From: Tigriopus japonicus
Taxonomy: Eukaryota; Arthropoda; Copepoda; Harpacticoida; Harpacticidae
Length of the DNA stretch: 64,000 nt
Assembly (NCBI GenBank): GCA_010645155.1
Contig: CM021321.1
Span: 5,225,742 to 5,289,741, forward strand
Direction of reading: 5' to 3'
The notes under the pieces are model-generated. The model was not told the origin of the DNA, made no database searches, and worked only from the letters and a program-made list of their open reading frames with translations. Positions 18,795 to 30,009 of this stretch are shown here, one piece after another. Made by a program: the position numbers and the translations under genes. How positions within the stretch are numbered: position 1 is the stretch's first letter; each line of letters begins with the position of its first letter.

Positions 18795-19670
18795 ATGGCC
18801 ACCGTTCTGGTGAGTGAAACCGAGAAGCTGTACGTCCTTCACGGCGTGCAAGAAGACCTTCGCGTGGATGGGCGTGGCCGGATGGACGTGAGACCCATCG
18901 TCGTGGAAACCGACCTCGTCACGCACACCAGTGGATCCGCTCATCTCCGTTTGGCCAATTCCGATATCCTGGTAGGCGTCAAAGCCGAACTCGAGCCCAC
19001 CACGCCCGCTCGACCCACCGAAGGTCGGCTAGAATTCTTCGTAGATTGCTCCGCCAACGCCACGCCCGATTTCGAAGGCCGTGGCGGCGAGAATCTGGCC
19101 ACGGAGATCAGTCAGGCCTTGGCTCGGGCCTACCACAGTGCCCACGTGTTTGATCGCCGACAATTGGGCGTGTTGGCAGGTCAGCAATGCTGGGTGCTCT
19201 ATGTGGATATTCTGATATTAGAGTGCGGCGGCAATCTCTTTGATGCCGTGTCCATGGCCGTGAAAGCGGCTCTCTCAAGCACCCGTATCCCCAAAATTTC
19301 GGTCACGGCCGTCGATGGCGGGGAACCTGAACTAGAACTGTCGGATGATCCCTTTGACGGCGCCAAATTGGATTTGGGATCGGCGCCGATTTTAGTGACT
19401 CTATTACGTATTGGCAATTTTTGCGTGGTTGATCCCACGCCCGAAGAGGAGGCGTGCGCCTCAGCCGGTGTGGTTATGGGGGTGAATGTACAAGGACAAG
19501 TGACCATGACCAAGAAAGTGGGCAGTGGGAGCTTCCATGAGCGCGGATTGATTGAGGCCTTGAAGAATGGCACGACCATTGGGGTGGAACTCAACCGAAA
19601 ACTTTTGAACAAACTCGAAGAAGAGGACCTACAAGGCTATCAACGTCCCAAATTCGGATTCTTATCTTGA
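18795..19670 (+). CDS. EXOSC7: exosome component 7 (Rrp42)
   Basis: 291 residues, the same length as the human protein. It is an RNase PH-like subunit of the six-membered exosome ring. Landmarks: YVLHGVQEDLRVDGRGR (residues 14-30), GSAHLRLANSDILVGVKAE, EGRLEFFVDCSANATPDFEGRGG (around 77-99), CWVLYVDILILECGGNLFDA (132-151), ELSDDPFD and the C-terminal PKFGFLS. Like other metazoan Rrp42 it should be catalytically inactive and structural. The frame is open 48 codons further upstream, but the conserved start is the ATG at 18795. EXOSC10, the exonuclease that sits on this ring, lies 2 kb away on the same strand. Confidence 0.97.
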   Translation: MATVLVSETEKLYVLHGVQEDLRVDGRGRMDVRPIVVETDLVTHTSGSAHLRLANSDILVGVKAELEPTTPARPTEGRLEFFVDCSANATPDFEGRGGENLATEISQALARAYHSAHVFDRRQLGVLAGQQCWVLYVDILILECGGNLFDAVSMAVKAALSSTRIPKISVTAVDGGEPELELSDDPFDGAKLDLGSAPILVTLLRIGNFCVVDPTPEEEACASAGVVMGVNVQGQVTMTKKVGSGSFHERGLIEALKNGTTIGVELNRKLLNKLEEEDLQGYQRPKFGFLS

Positions 19671-20007
19671 CGGGAATCCAGGTTGGATCATGTTCTAAAT
19701 CTTCATGTTCTAATTCTTATCAACGTTATTTGTGTAATGAAACTGAACTTTTGAATATCCCCGCTTATTTGCTGGCTCAAGGCTGCTTTCCTTTCCTTTA
19801 TCTTTAGGCTGAGCGTGAGGCTGGTGAGTCACAAACGCACTCGCTATCAGAGAAAGGCCAGAGAAAGGCGGCCTTAAATCTGCCTTGTCGGTTGGGTTCT
19901 GCCTCCTTATGCGAGTAAGAGCGTGAGATAACCTGGTAGATGGAGAGCGATCGATTATTCTCTAGCTAGATCGCATTAGTTTTGAAGATTGAAAATCGCT
20001 CCCAAAG
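19671..20007. other. EXOSC7-STOML1 intergenic
   Basis: 337 bp with the EXOSC7 3' end and STOML1 promoter. No AATAAA close to the EXOSC7 stop was seen. Confidence 0.4.
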
Positions 20008-21408
20008 ATGCCCATCTCGAAAGTGAAGTATTCACGGCTCACCAACATTGGTGATGCCAAGGATGCGGCGTTTGATTTTACTTCGGCCTTTTCCTATAAC
20101 GAAGAAGGAGGAGGCGAGTACGCCAAGCACGATTTTGGTTCTGTATTCAAGTATCGCGATCCGTGTGTCAAAGTCCGGATTGATGATGAAGGAGCATTAA
20201 ATCACACAGCCAAGCCATCTGTGTTCTTGAAGGCTACATCATGGACTTTGACCGTGTTGAGCTATTTCTTCTTCCTGCTCACCATTCCCATAAGTTATTG
20301 GTTCTTTGTGAAGAAGATGGGCGAATTCGAGCGACTCGTCATCTTCCGCTTGGGCAAAATGATCGGGGTCAAGGGTCCGGGAAGATTTGTAGTCTTTCCG
20401 TGGATGGATCGGATCAAGAGAATTGACGTGAGAGCTTCGGCTTTCTCCGTTCCACCTCAGCAATTCATCACTGTTGATGGAGGGATCGTGGAAATGGGGG
20501 CAGAGATTCAGTATGGCATTGTGGACGTGGTAACCATGATAAGCGAGGTGGCGGATCATCAAGATATATTACGATCCTTGGGCAAGACCCTTCTGATAAA
20601 AATTCTGGTTAAGAAGACCATAACTCAATTGCAACGAGACAAACGAATGGGTGCCCAGGAGATCATGGACGAGATTAACGACCAAGTCCGGAAATGGGGC
20701 ATCAACGTTCAGAATGTCACTCTCTCTGAGCCCAAGATCTTGAAACAAGCGGATAGCGGAAGCAATACCGCTGTGAGTAGTATCATGAAAGGATTAGGTG
20801 TCAAAGGGGAACCCAAGTATCCCTCCCCTCAAGAGTTCGTAAGGGTTTCCCATGGCCTAGAAGAAGCTCAACAAGATACGTTCTCAGCCACCAGTCTCTT
20901 GGGAGCTACGGGACTTGGAGGTGGTGGAGGGGGGCCATCGGCCTCCATGAATATGAGCATGCTCCAGAGTTTGACTCAAGGAGGATCCGTAAGCAGTAAC
21001 ATGGGCATGGTTAGTCAGCCCACGGAAGCCAAAGTGGAAGAGCTACCCGCTAATTGGGGCCGATGCTTGGAGGTCATCATCAATAACGAGTTTGGTGTCA
21101 TTGAGGACGACGCCCATGGGGTCTATGAACTCGAAATCACCGACACCGAGTCCGGCAAAGATGTCTACTTTATCGAGTTGAGTGTGGAGAAACGCTCCGT
21201 GTCCACGGAGAATACATCCGGCAAACGACCGGATGTGTCGGTCAGCATTTCTTCTCCGGATTTAGGCAATGTCTTGGATGGCTCCTTGGCTCCTTTGCAA
21301 GCTTACCTTACCGGCAGGATCACGGCCAATGGGGATGTGAGAAAGTTAATGTTTTTCGACAAATTGTCTCGCCGAGGCCACAAACCAGGCTCAATGTTTA
21401 GTGTTTAA
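20008..21408 (+). CDS. STOML1: stomatin-like protein 1 (UNC-24 type, SPFH + SCP2)
   Basis: 466 residues. A cytosolic N-terminus of about 75 residues precedes one hydrophobic hairpin (about 77-101, TLTVLSYFFFLLTIPISYWFF). The SPFH/prohibitin domain follows, starting at KKMGEFERLVIFRLGK (103-117) and running to about 250. A glycine/methionine-rich linker leads to a C-terminal SCP2 sterol-carrier-like domain (about 349-460). Only STOML1/UNC-24 combines stomatin with SCP2, which makes the call firm. The protein sits on the inner face of plasma or late endosomal membranes and modulates channels (for example UNC-1/DEG-ENaC in worms) and cholesterol handling. An AATAAA is at 21622. Confidence 0.95.
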   Translation: MPISKVKYSRLTNIGDAKDAAFDFTSAFSYNEEGGGEYAKHDFGSVFKYRDPCVKVRIDDEGALNHTAKPSVFLKATSWTLTVLSYFFFLLTIPISYWFFVKKMGEFERLVIFRLGKMIGVKGPGRFVVFPWMDRIKRIDVRASAFSVPPQQFITVDGGIVEMGAEIQYGIVDVVTMISEVADHQDILRSLGKTLLIKILVKKTITQLQRDKRMGAQEIMDEINDQVRKWGINVQNVTLSEPKILKQADSGSNTAVSSIMKGLGVKGEPKYPSPQEFVRVSHGLEEAQQDTFSATSLLGATGLGGGGGGPSASMNMSMLQSLTQGGSVSSNMGMVSQPTEAKVEELPANWGRCLEVIINNEFGVIEDDAHGVYELEITDTESGKDVYFIELSVEKRSVSTENTSGKRPDVSVSISSPDLGNVLDGSLAPLQAYLTGRITANGDVRKLMFFDKLSRRGHKPGSMFSV

Positions 21409-21947
21409 AGGAATATTGAGCTCAAGAATGCTCAATGATTACATCCTAATGTCATTCTAAGAATGAGCCGTCGCATTTCTGTAAGCTCTTGTCAAACGAT
21501 TAGCATCACTGCAGCCCCGTAGATTAGACTTCCATCCGAATTGATCTCTCAAGTACATTTTTGCTAGTCAGATCTTATCTCATTTGTCATTATTATGATT
21601 TTTATTAAAATCATTCCGAGCAATAAACGTGTTCTAAATCAACAGCCTCCGGTGTTTCATTTATTAGTACAACATGTTCAATGAGTATAAATAATCAACA
21701 AATTATTGGGGTCGGAGTATCTTATCCTGGACTTACTTGCGTCTGATAGTTGGGACACATGAAATATCAATCTGGGGAGGATATCGGGTAGTTATTTATT
21801 TCTTGCGGGAGGACCTAGCCCATTTAGTTCAGAAATGGGTGTAACATAATGCAAAGCGTGTTGAATGAGGATGTTGCGTACATCAAGCGTCTTATTGCGA
21901 GGAGACGTGGTTTAATTTTTATACCGGTACTGTAGAGCAGTTGGAAG
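21409..21947. other. convergent 3' region of STOML1 and PLPP
   Basis: 539 bp between two converging stop codons. Holds the STOML1 poly(A) signal AATAAA at 21622-21627. Nothing else seen. Confidence 0.5.
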
Positions 21948-23084
21948 TTATTCTCTATTTCGATGCATATGACTAATATCCACGACTTCATCCGCCTCTG
22001 CATGTCGCTCGGGAGTGCCCCTTTGCCGGGAGATTTGGGCGGAATTAGGCATATTTCTCATGGGAGTGGCTCCATTGGACTCTCCAGATCGAGGTAATCC
22101 ATCCATACTGTCCGCAATGATAGAGTTCAACACCTCCATCTTAAACACTCGTGGACGATTGAACAAATCCATGAGGAAGAACAGTATGATACTAGCAAAG
22201 CAAAGTCCCACGAAGGCCCCCATCACCACATCTCCGGGATGATGCTTGTAATCAGAAATTCGCGTAAGGGCGATATAGAAAGCCAGACAAAAGATGCCAA
22301 ACTGAAGGAAAGGACGGACGATTTTGAGGCCTCGGAAGATGATCTTGAACGTTCGGTAAGGTTTCTTGGGTTCAGTGGTGGGCAATCGTGATAACCGAGC
22401 GTGGATGTAGACCACGAGAAAGGCGGCACAGTAGAAAGAAAACGATGAATGTCCCGACAAAAAGGATTTGCTGGCTTCCCGCACTTCATGGTCATCCCCC
22501 GCGCAATCATAATCAAGGACATACTTGTAATTCCCGTGCTCATCCTTACATGTCGCTTCGTCCAAAGGGACTTGACACACACTCAAGAAGTAAGGTCGCA
22601 ATCGACCTATCTTGTACTTGGCCATCTCGGTGGTCAACAAGGTGCATAGAGCACCCAAGGCAAAGTAGCCCAAGACTCGATAGAGCTCAATAAAGACCCA
22701 AGGAATCCGCCAAACTCTTGGTCCTTCCGTGTGTTCAAACACAGTTATGTGCAAGAATTCAATCGCCGGAACCAAAAGTATCACGATGCAGGACCAAATG
22801 AGCACGCATTCGCCCACCGTGATCTCTTCGGGTAAGTTAGGGTACTTGATGGAGTTATCATTGCAGAAGAATCCCCTCTTATAGGGCTCCATATCGCCTT
22901 GGAGAAAGACATAGATGTGCAGCATAGGATACACCAAGATGAGGATAGCGAAGAACTCGATGAAGAAGCGTGACACCAACGACGACGTGTTGGGCACCTT
23001 ATAGCGAGAATTGTACGACATGGTGTTGGGCGTGGCACTTGGGATCAAACTCGATTCAACAGCCGGATCATGGGGCACAACCAT
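21948..23084 (-). CDS. phospholipid phosphatase (PLPP/wunen family)
   Basis: 378 residues, one exon, six predicted membrane helices. All three PAP2 superfamily catalytic motifs are present. C1 is KYKIGRLRP (K...RP, around residue 157). C2 is SFLSGHSSF, with the proton-donor histidine. C3 is TRISDYKHHPGD, with the nucleophilic histidine and its aspartate. The enzyme dephosphorylates lipid phosphates such as phosphatidic acid, LPA and S1P on the extracytoplasmic face. Wunen and Lazaro in flies guide germ cells and tracheal development this way. The N- and C-terminal tails are cytosolic; the C-tail is proline/arginine-rich. Paralogue identity cannot be settled, so no symbol. Confidence 0.95.
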   Translation of the reverse strand: MVVPHDPAVESSLIPSATPNTMSYNSRYKVPNTSSLVSRFFIEFFAILILVYPMLHIYVFLQGDMEPYKRGFFCNDNSIKYPNLPEEITVGECVLIWSCIVILLVPAIEFLHITVFEHTEGPRVWRIPWVFIELYRVLGYFALGALCTLLTTEMAKYKIGRLRPYFLSVCQVPLDEATCKDEHGNYKYVLDYDCAGDDHEVREASKSFLSGHSSFSFYCAAFLVVYIHARLSRLPTTEPKKPYRTFKIIFRGLKIVRPFLQFGIFCLAFYIALTRISDYKHHPGDVVMGAFVGLCFASIILFFLMDLFNRPRVFKMEVLNSIIADSMDGLPRSGESNGATPMRNMPNSAQISRQRGTPERHAEADEVVDISHMHRNRE

Positions 23085-24057
23085 CTTTATCTTGGACCCA
23101 AATCGTCATGACTAGTGGCTATTGACCGAACAGCTTACTCAGAGTTCACTCAATCAGGCCAGGAGAGCAGCTTTTGTCATTAGTAAGAACGGACTGACTG
23201 ACTGACTAAACACACCTTATCTCAGCTTCAAATCCTTCGGTAATGTATTTACATAGAAGCACTGGGGACGGTTTCCTCTCCTTAATAATGATAACAATGG
23301 ACTATGCGGTGGTGTTCGTACATTCACTTCGAGCTTTGTCAGGGAAAGAGACAGTTCTGGCTTCAGGGCGTTTCTATTTGTGGCATGTACATAAGTAGTA
23401 GATGTCTGCTCAAAACATGGCCTCTTCACATGACATGCACGACACATCAACAAAACATTGCTTACGGAGCAGGTGCACCAATCTGGAAATGAACAAGGCC
23501 TACTCCTTGTCGCTTTCCAATGGAAGCTCTATCCTGTTGTCCTTTGTATCCTGGCATTCATACACTCACTGAAGCCAGATTGAGCAGGCATGCGTGGCTT
23601 TTTTCCTTGTGCATGAAACCTTTGGCTATGGGCTAACCCAACTGCCAGATGTGCCGAACGAAGACGAGCGAGAACCTGCTACATACAGAGCCGTAACCCA
23701 ATTAGAGCATTTCTTCATCATGTACCTGTGTACGTGTGTCGACATGTGAGCATGTGGGCGTGACGGTGATACGAGGTAGAACCTTTTATTTAATGTACAA
23801 GCGGAGAGGATAAGTTTACAACGTATGAATGTCATGTTTATACATAGAGATGGCTAATGGCAAAATCGGTTTGGAACAAAAGCCAGCCAGCCAAGGCACG
23901 GTCGGTTTCTTAAAACTTTCACTTGTTCGTTGAAATATATTCTAGGGAAGGAGTGAGGTAGCATGTCGGTTATAGCATTTGCAACTTGCAGTTGGTGGAC
24001 AATTTTGACAATGTTTCTGACGTGGGGGGTTTCTGTGGAAGCATGTATGGCTGTCGT
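23085..24057. other. intergenic, nothing recognised
   Basis: 0.97 kb between the PLPP start and the CLCN7 stop, both minus strand. It should contain the PLPP promoter (a short tandem GACTGACTGACTGACT near 23190-23205) and the CLCN7 3' UTR. No RNA gene or transposon ends seen. Confidence 0.45.
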
Positions 24058-26883
24058 TTACACATTTTGGACATTGTCTTTGTTCATGAATCGCCTGATA
24101 TACTTGGGCTTGCCCGGGATAATGGGTGTTTTGAACTGAAGTTGTCCTTCATGAATTGTACTCCGGTAGAGATCTTTCCGCGTGACGATCCCGACGACAT
24201 CAAATAAATCATTGACAACGATCATATGACGCATGCCCACCATTCGGAATTGTTGATAACAATAACTGAGGCTTTGGTGCGGCTTTAGGGTCGTTGGGGC
24301 TGGATCCATGATTTTGGAGAAATCCAGATAGCCCGTGAATTTGAGCATGTCTGAGACGTAGATCTCGTTGATTTCCGTTTGAGTAGGGTACACATTGGCA
24401 TAAGACTCCCAAGAGACTTCTTCGTCCATTTTGTCCTCCAAGTGGGCGGCTAAGATCATTTGAACCACGTGATGTCGAAGCATAAAACCTCGAAGACGGC
24501 CATGGCTTTGATTGGTCCCGTTTTCTTCGCCTTCAGGGGGATCAACAACGGGGAAGCCTCCGTGTGGGCAATTCTCCAAGATGTCAACGACCTCATTAAC
24601 GCGCATTCGCTTTTGAAGACATATGACGGGTCTGAAAATTTAAGCATATTAGACATGAACAAGATCATCCTGAATGTTAAACAAAAAAATCCTTACTTGG
24701 CGCAAATTTCAGAAACTTGGATCTTTTCGGAGCCTTTGGGTGGGGTCCAAGCCAATAATGGCATTCCAGCCAAGTTGTTGTGGATTTCGTATATTCCTTC
24801 AGAAGAAAAATACTTTTTAGAAATAAGTCCAAAGAAAACATAAATATCTCAGAGCAAATTTACCTTCATTGAATAAGTTGCCTACGCAAGTGGCAACGAC
24901 GCAAGAGATGATAATAGGATAGGCGTAAGTCAGATTGCCCGTGGCTTCCATCATGATGGAGCAAATGGTTATATAAATCCTGACGGTTCCAGACAATTGG
25001 GCGGCGGCTCCAACAAGGGCATATTTGCCAACATCGCCAAAGGCCATTGCGGGTAAATACAGCTGTAGAAAAATACCCACCAACCTGCCCCATGCTGCTC
25101 CAATAAGAAGGCTGGGAATGAACAATCCACTTGAAATCGAGATCCCGTAGGTGAAAACACTGATTAAGAAGTACACGAATACAAACTCAATCAAGTTCCA
25201 TGGATTGTAAGTATTGATTTCAGCATGAAACAGGTCCTTGACGGAATTCTCAGGAGTTGCAAACCCTAAAAGACAGGCAAAAGTGTCAATAATTTATATA
25301 AATGAAATTGAATCTATTTACAAAAATAGAAAACTTACATATTGCGGCGCCGGCATGATATTCACCATCATTGCAGTAGAGTTGCATTTGGTACGGATTG
25401 AAGTCCTTGCCTCGTGGCTTGCAATCAGGAACCATCATCATACTGTAGTAAGCCAGATTCGTCACGGCCAAAGAAATGGACAACACGTGGAACACTTTGG
25501 CCTTTTTCGACTGAATATAAATGCTCCGATAGGTGGTGATCCACTTGTTCAACTGATTAAACAAGGCACCAGAAACTCCCCCAAACACGCCCATGGACAC
25601 GAAGATTAGAAATTCAACCGATTGGTATGAGGCATCTTTGAATTTGCCAAAGTTGATCAAGCCCCCGTTGCTCATGTCTCCGAAACTTCCATTCTCATAG
25701 CTCTTCAGAAGATTCAAAATGAAGAAGCTCTGGCAGGAGCAAATTAGAAGCCAGAACAAGGTTTGAGGATTGAAATGACTCAAGCCCTCCTCAATGGCAA
25801 ATAAGACCCCCGAGATTGGGGCTCCAAATGCGGCTGACACACCCGCAGCTGCACCCATTCCAACAAATTCGCGCTTGTCGAGGTCATTTCGATACTGGCG
25901 AAACTTTTCAGTGTAAAAATTCAAGGTTGGTGCAATGCCTTGCGTCAATCCTGCGCCCATGCCCGCACCCAAATGAATCATGGGACCTTCCTTGCCCACG
26001 GGAAATCCACCTACGACACTGACAATCACACCGAAATATTTGGCCACCAAAGTATAAAAACTCATCAAGCGGCATATTTTGATTCCATTCAGATAAGCCT
26101 TGATGTGGGGAATGCCCGATCCCGTCGAGAGATTTTGCCATACACCCAAGAGTCCAGCCACAGTGCACACCGCTCCATTTAAGCTCAGAAATAGGGCCAA
26201 AGGCGTGCTGAGGTCATCGAAGTGCGTAATCCCATGCGAAAGCAAATCCGAGAAAAAAGAATACTTGAAGTCAGACAAGACCCGGATTAGGAACTCGATG
26301 GTAAAGGCTGCCAACGCGGTGGCCGTGCCAACCGCCAAGACCAACGTCAATTTGACCAAGTAAGACAAGACACTCTTCTCCTTATTGGCAGTGCGGGCCA
26401 GATAGTCCATTCGGTAATGAGATTGACCGGGGTGGAAGTTCATACTCTCCCATTTCATGTTGACAACTTCCAAGTTTCCCTTGGGCAACACACCCACGGG
26501 CTGACCCCAGAAAGCGGGCGAGTGAATCCGTCCTTCAGATCCGGGCTCATAGCATTGGCTGGAGGAAATACTACCCAGTCCATCGTCATCGTCATCATCA
26601 TCCACGGGCAACAACTGGTCTTGGTCCTCAACCAGTCCGGCCTCTAAGTCCGGACCAATGGGACCAATGGGACCAGCGGGAGCAGGAGGCTGATCTTCGG
26701 CCTCGGGACGAAAATGACGCGGGGGATTGGTGAATAATCGGACATGTCTCCGATTCAGATCATGGGTCAAGCCAGCTGGAAACTCCTAGAGGAGTTAAAA
26801 GAAACATGAGCTAACCCCTTATCACACCCATAATTAGGAAATGTGATTAACAATCAACTTACGGGTTGTTGCTCCGCATCCAT
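24058..26883 (-). CDS. CLCN7: H+/Cl- exchange transporter 7
   Basis: Five coding exons inferred from GT-AG sites with matching phase: 26863-26883, 25339-26785, 24864-25265, 24697-24796 and 24058-24631, giving 847 residues. CLC signatures are GSGIPHIKAYLNG, GKEGPMIH with the gating glutamate, the AFGAPISGVLFAIEEG block with the proton glutamate, and FIPSLLIGAAWGRL. Two cytosolic CBS domains follow (LQKRMRVNEVVDILENC to GIVTRKDLYR). The lysosomal CLC-7 clade is indicated by the long acidic N-terminus, CNDGEYHAGAAIWF and the NEGIYEIHNNLAGMPLLAW segment. It exchanges 2 Cl- for 1 H+ to support lysosomal acidification and chloride. The first exon encodes only seven residues. Introns are about 65-75 bp in three cases. 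Confidence 0.95.
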
Positions 26884-28618
26884 GATGATAAACCACTAAG
26901 AAACGGGATTGTCGAGTCTCTCTGAAAAACGCCCCTCTCAACAGCACATCTCTGTCAACTGAGCTCAAGGACTAATCATAACGAATCCACAAAAGGGACG
27001 CTTTCTTTGTCTGAGCGTGCGTGACACAGATTCCAATAAGCTGACCCTGGGCTAGTTTTGCCGACGGATAGGCTGGCCAACAACTAGGCTAGTTAAGAGA
27101 CGCAAGTTGACCCACGCTCTTGGATTTTGGATTAGCGATCACAAGGTGGTTAGGAGGCTACATACATACAGGGATCATAAGGGAACGACGACTTGGTGGG
27201 GAGGGCGAATCGATTGACCTTGAGCCTAGCTTTGCCGTGAGTAGGTCAGCCAAAAGTGGTTCAAACTGGATTTGAGCCACGAAATGTTTCGTTAGTGAGT
27301 GAGTGAGTGTACTTAGTTTCAGCTTTGTTGTCATCTTTGCCAGTGTTGCTAAATCAGATCTGCCAAAATGGACTAAAAATGTCAGAAAGTTGCCATTTAC
27401 TGATTTGGGGTTTTATGATGTTTCTGAACATAAGTTGAAGACACATTAGATGATTTTGGCGTCTGGAGATAGCTTGGGCATCTTTCAAACAACACAACTA
27501 TACAACAGGCTATTCACCCGTGGTCAGACCACAGGAAACATACAGATCCCTCAAACAAGACTTGATCCCGGGAAATATTCTTTCAGAGTGAGGTCAGCTC
27601 ATGTGGGGAACAGGCTTCATCCCAGATTACGAGAATGTCAGAATATTCAAGAATTCAAAAGATGTTATGATAGGCATGTGTCGTCCATTTGAGTTGTTTT
27701 CCGTTTGTTTCTTGCACTATTTTCCTTTCCTATAAACAGTTACCTTACTATCAATATTCATGTATTTCCACCCACAACTCAATCAAAAACGTTTCATATA
27801 TCTTCCTTATAACCATAATGGTTCCTGAAGATGAAATATATTTCATATCTATATTACAACATTTCGAAATATGTGTTATCGTGACACACGCGTAAATTTA
27901 AAACGGGTTAAGGGTCTAAAGCCCCCCCCCCCCGGTACATCTATTAAACTCCTGACTAAATAATTATCACAGACATTTAATACCAGAAACAATTGCTTGT
28001 AACTCACTTCAATTTGGTTGTGTTGTATCAGTAGTCCACTTTTTCCATCCAATTATTATGAGTACATGTTTTCAAAAAAAAAATCGATATTCTTGGAATG
28101 GGATCCAAGGCGGGACCTTTGCAATCCAGGGCGGGATCCTTGCGTTTATACAGTTTTAAGTCTCAAAACCTTCAGTCTTTCGCTCAAACAAAAATCAGTA
28201 AGGTAAAGGGGTAGCTTCCAGATTTCAAATTACATAGAAAATGCGTTGGGGTTTAGTGTATGATAGTTGTCAAATATTTGATTTCCAAAGTTTTTATATA
28301 TTTTATTTTGACACGTTTTCATGCCTACATTTCATGGCCTTAGATCCATGCCTTCAGCACCTGGCGGGTGCCGAACAGGTTTTTCTTTTCATGGTTGGCT
28401 ACGCTTAAAAACTTGATTTCAATAACACGTTCTGGTACATTCCTTCCATCCACCATTTATATCTTAATAAAGTCACTTTTAAAATAGTTCACCACCACCA
28501 CCTACATTACTTAACACAGAAACCCTATTTGAATATGTTAAAATACATTTAAGGGACATGTCCCTCGGTTCATTCATTCGTTGGATTCCGTAATTTTCGT
28601 CAGTGATCCTGAAAGTCT
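26884..28618. other. intergenic with possible LINE remnant
   Basis: 1.7 kb upstream of CLCN7. Contains a poly-C run (about 27921-27932) and a two-copy direct repeat of about 23 bp around 28104-28143 (GATCCAAGGCGGGACC type). A frame at 27450-27692 is listed separately. No other gene seen. Confidence 0.45.
27450..27692 (+). pseudogene. possible C-terminal fragment of a LINE reverse transcriptase
   Basis: 80 codons containing RLFTRGQTTGNIQIPQTRLDPGKYSFRVRSAHVGNRL. This loosely follows the pattern at the end of CR1/Jockey-type LINE ORF2 proteins (TRG...L..P..R....SFRVR...NRLP..). It has no upstream RT domain in any frame. Composition alone makes this a weak call; it could be a chance frame. Confidence 0.3.
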
Positions 28619-28626
28619 GTAAGTGA

Positions 28627-29332
28627 TAGTGATGTGACTTGGGCAAGTAATGAGTCATCACAAACACCCAAGAACAAGTTGTTGACAAGCATTACTTGGG
28701 CAATACACCAATACACTTCCCAAGCTCAAGGAACATCGGAAGATGCAGTTGCCGGCAGTTGCTTTTTGAAGAGTTAAGATACTTTCAGTGTGACTTGGAA
28801 GAAAAAATGTCAAGTTGCATTATCGATGATCTTTTGACCTTAATAATTCAGCAATAAATAGTGGAAGTGATACAAAAAATATTTCAATTTGGATAGCATT
28901 TTCAAAACTATGTTTTTTTTTGTTTCGGTTCTAGGCCACACATGAATGCACTTTTGAGGCTAATCAAGACCGAGATTTAGAAGTCACACTTCCAGAACAA
29001 TCTCGTTTACTCAGAGTTGCCGGCATGAAAAAGTAAAATGCCAAATCTTTTTTTAGTATTCTCGAAATATTTTGCATTTCCCCATGTGAGAGAATTGAAG
29101 TGTGTAATTTTCTTAAAAATACATCCTTTCAAAGGTATGGGCCCTATTTAACTGAATCAGCCTGGTTTAGTGAAATTCGGATGGCAAGTTTATTTTTCGT
29201 TCATAGCAAATTTGGCAAACCTGTTAACTGGGAAAAGAACTTGTACAAGCACCCAAGCTATGCCAAGCTTCAGCAAGCCCAAGCATTGTGCCAATACAGC
29301 TTGCCCAATCTCTTGTTTGCCCCCCATCACTA
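28627..29332. mobile_element. 706-bp hAT-like element, TAGTGATG family
   Basis: An exact 8-bp duplication gtaagtga lies at 28619-28626 and 29333-29340. The left end is TAGTGATGTGACTTGGGCAA and the right end, read inward, is TAGTGATGGGGGGCAAACAA. Both subterminal regions contain several copies of CTTGGGCAA / TTGCCCAAG and CAATACA motifs, probable transposase-binding repeats. No ORF. A second, partial copy of its left 107 bp is at 53458-53564. Confidence 0.87.
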
Positions 29333-29340
29333 GTAAGTGA

Positions 29341-30009
29341 TCGATGTCAGCTGGCGATGCTTTGTTTATGTACTTCTAATCATTCGAGTTAAACAGTCAG
29401 TGTTGCTGAGTTTTACAAAAAGTAAGACCTCTTGGGTTGAAATTTAGTATTGGGCATATTCTCAAAACAGCCAAAACCCTTACAATTCATCCTTAACTTT
29501 AACATGACAATGTTTTTTTGCGGAAATGTGAACGAAAAAAATTGCCTTCCATCAAAATATTTTTGCGAATGTTTTTGGGTTTCCTCATGGCACTTTTTTT
29601 CAAAGCCTCAGGGAACACTGTCTGATATGTTCCATGCAACCTTGAAATCAGCTGTTCATTGCATGCATGGGTTTTGCTTGAACTTTTTGAAGTTGGGGTC
29701 TTGGGGAACCAAATTTGGTCCTGACTGGCAAAAAGTGGAGAGGGATTAAGCCATCCACGGCATCGACCGAGGGGTGGAGTCCCAAACTCCAACACTCCTG
29801 TAGACACTCTTATCCCTATTGCATTTGGCAAAACAAGCCTACTTGGCCAGTTTTGGACAGTCTTTTAATAATGTGGGTTACTTTTGCAAAATGAAACCTA
29901 TTTAAGGCCACGTGGGCGTACGCATGAGCATAATTTGTTACCCTTCAACGTGATATTTGATATTAGTCCCCGTGAATGACATTCCCCACCCTTTCCCGGT
30001 ATCATCAAA
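29341..30009. other. intergenic upstream of HDHD5
   Basis: 0.67 kb. No convincing gene; frames here are unsupported by composition. It should hold the HDHD5 promoter in its last few hundred bases. Confidence 0.4.

Noticed and set aside
29450..29831. Overlapping frames on both strands upstream of HDHD5
   Set aside because: Composition is AT-driven and no domain is visible.
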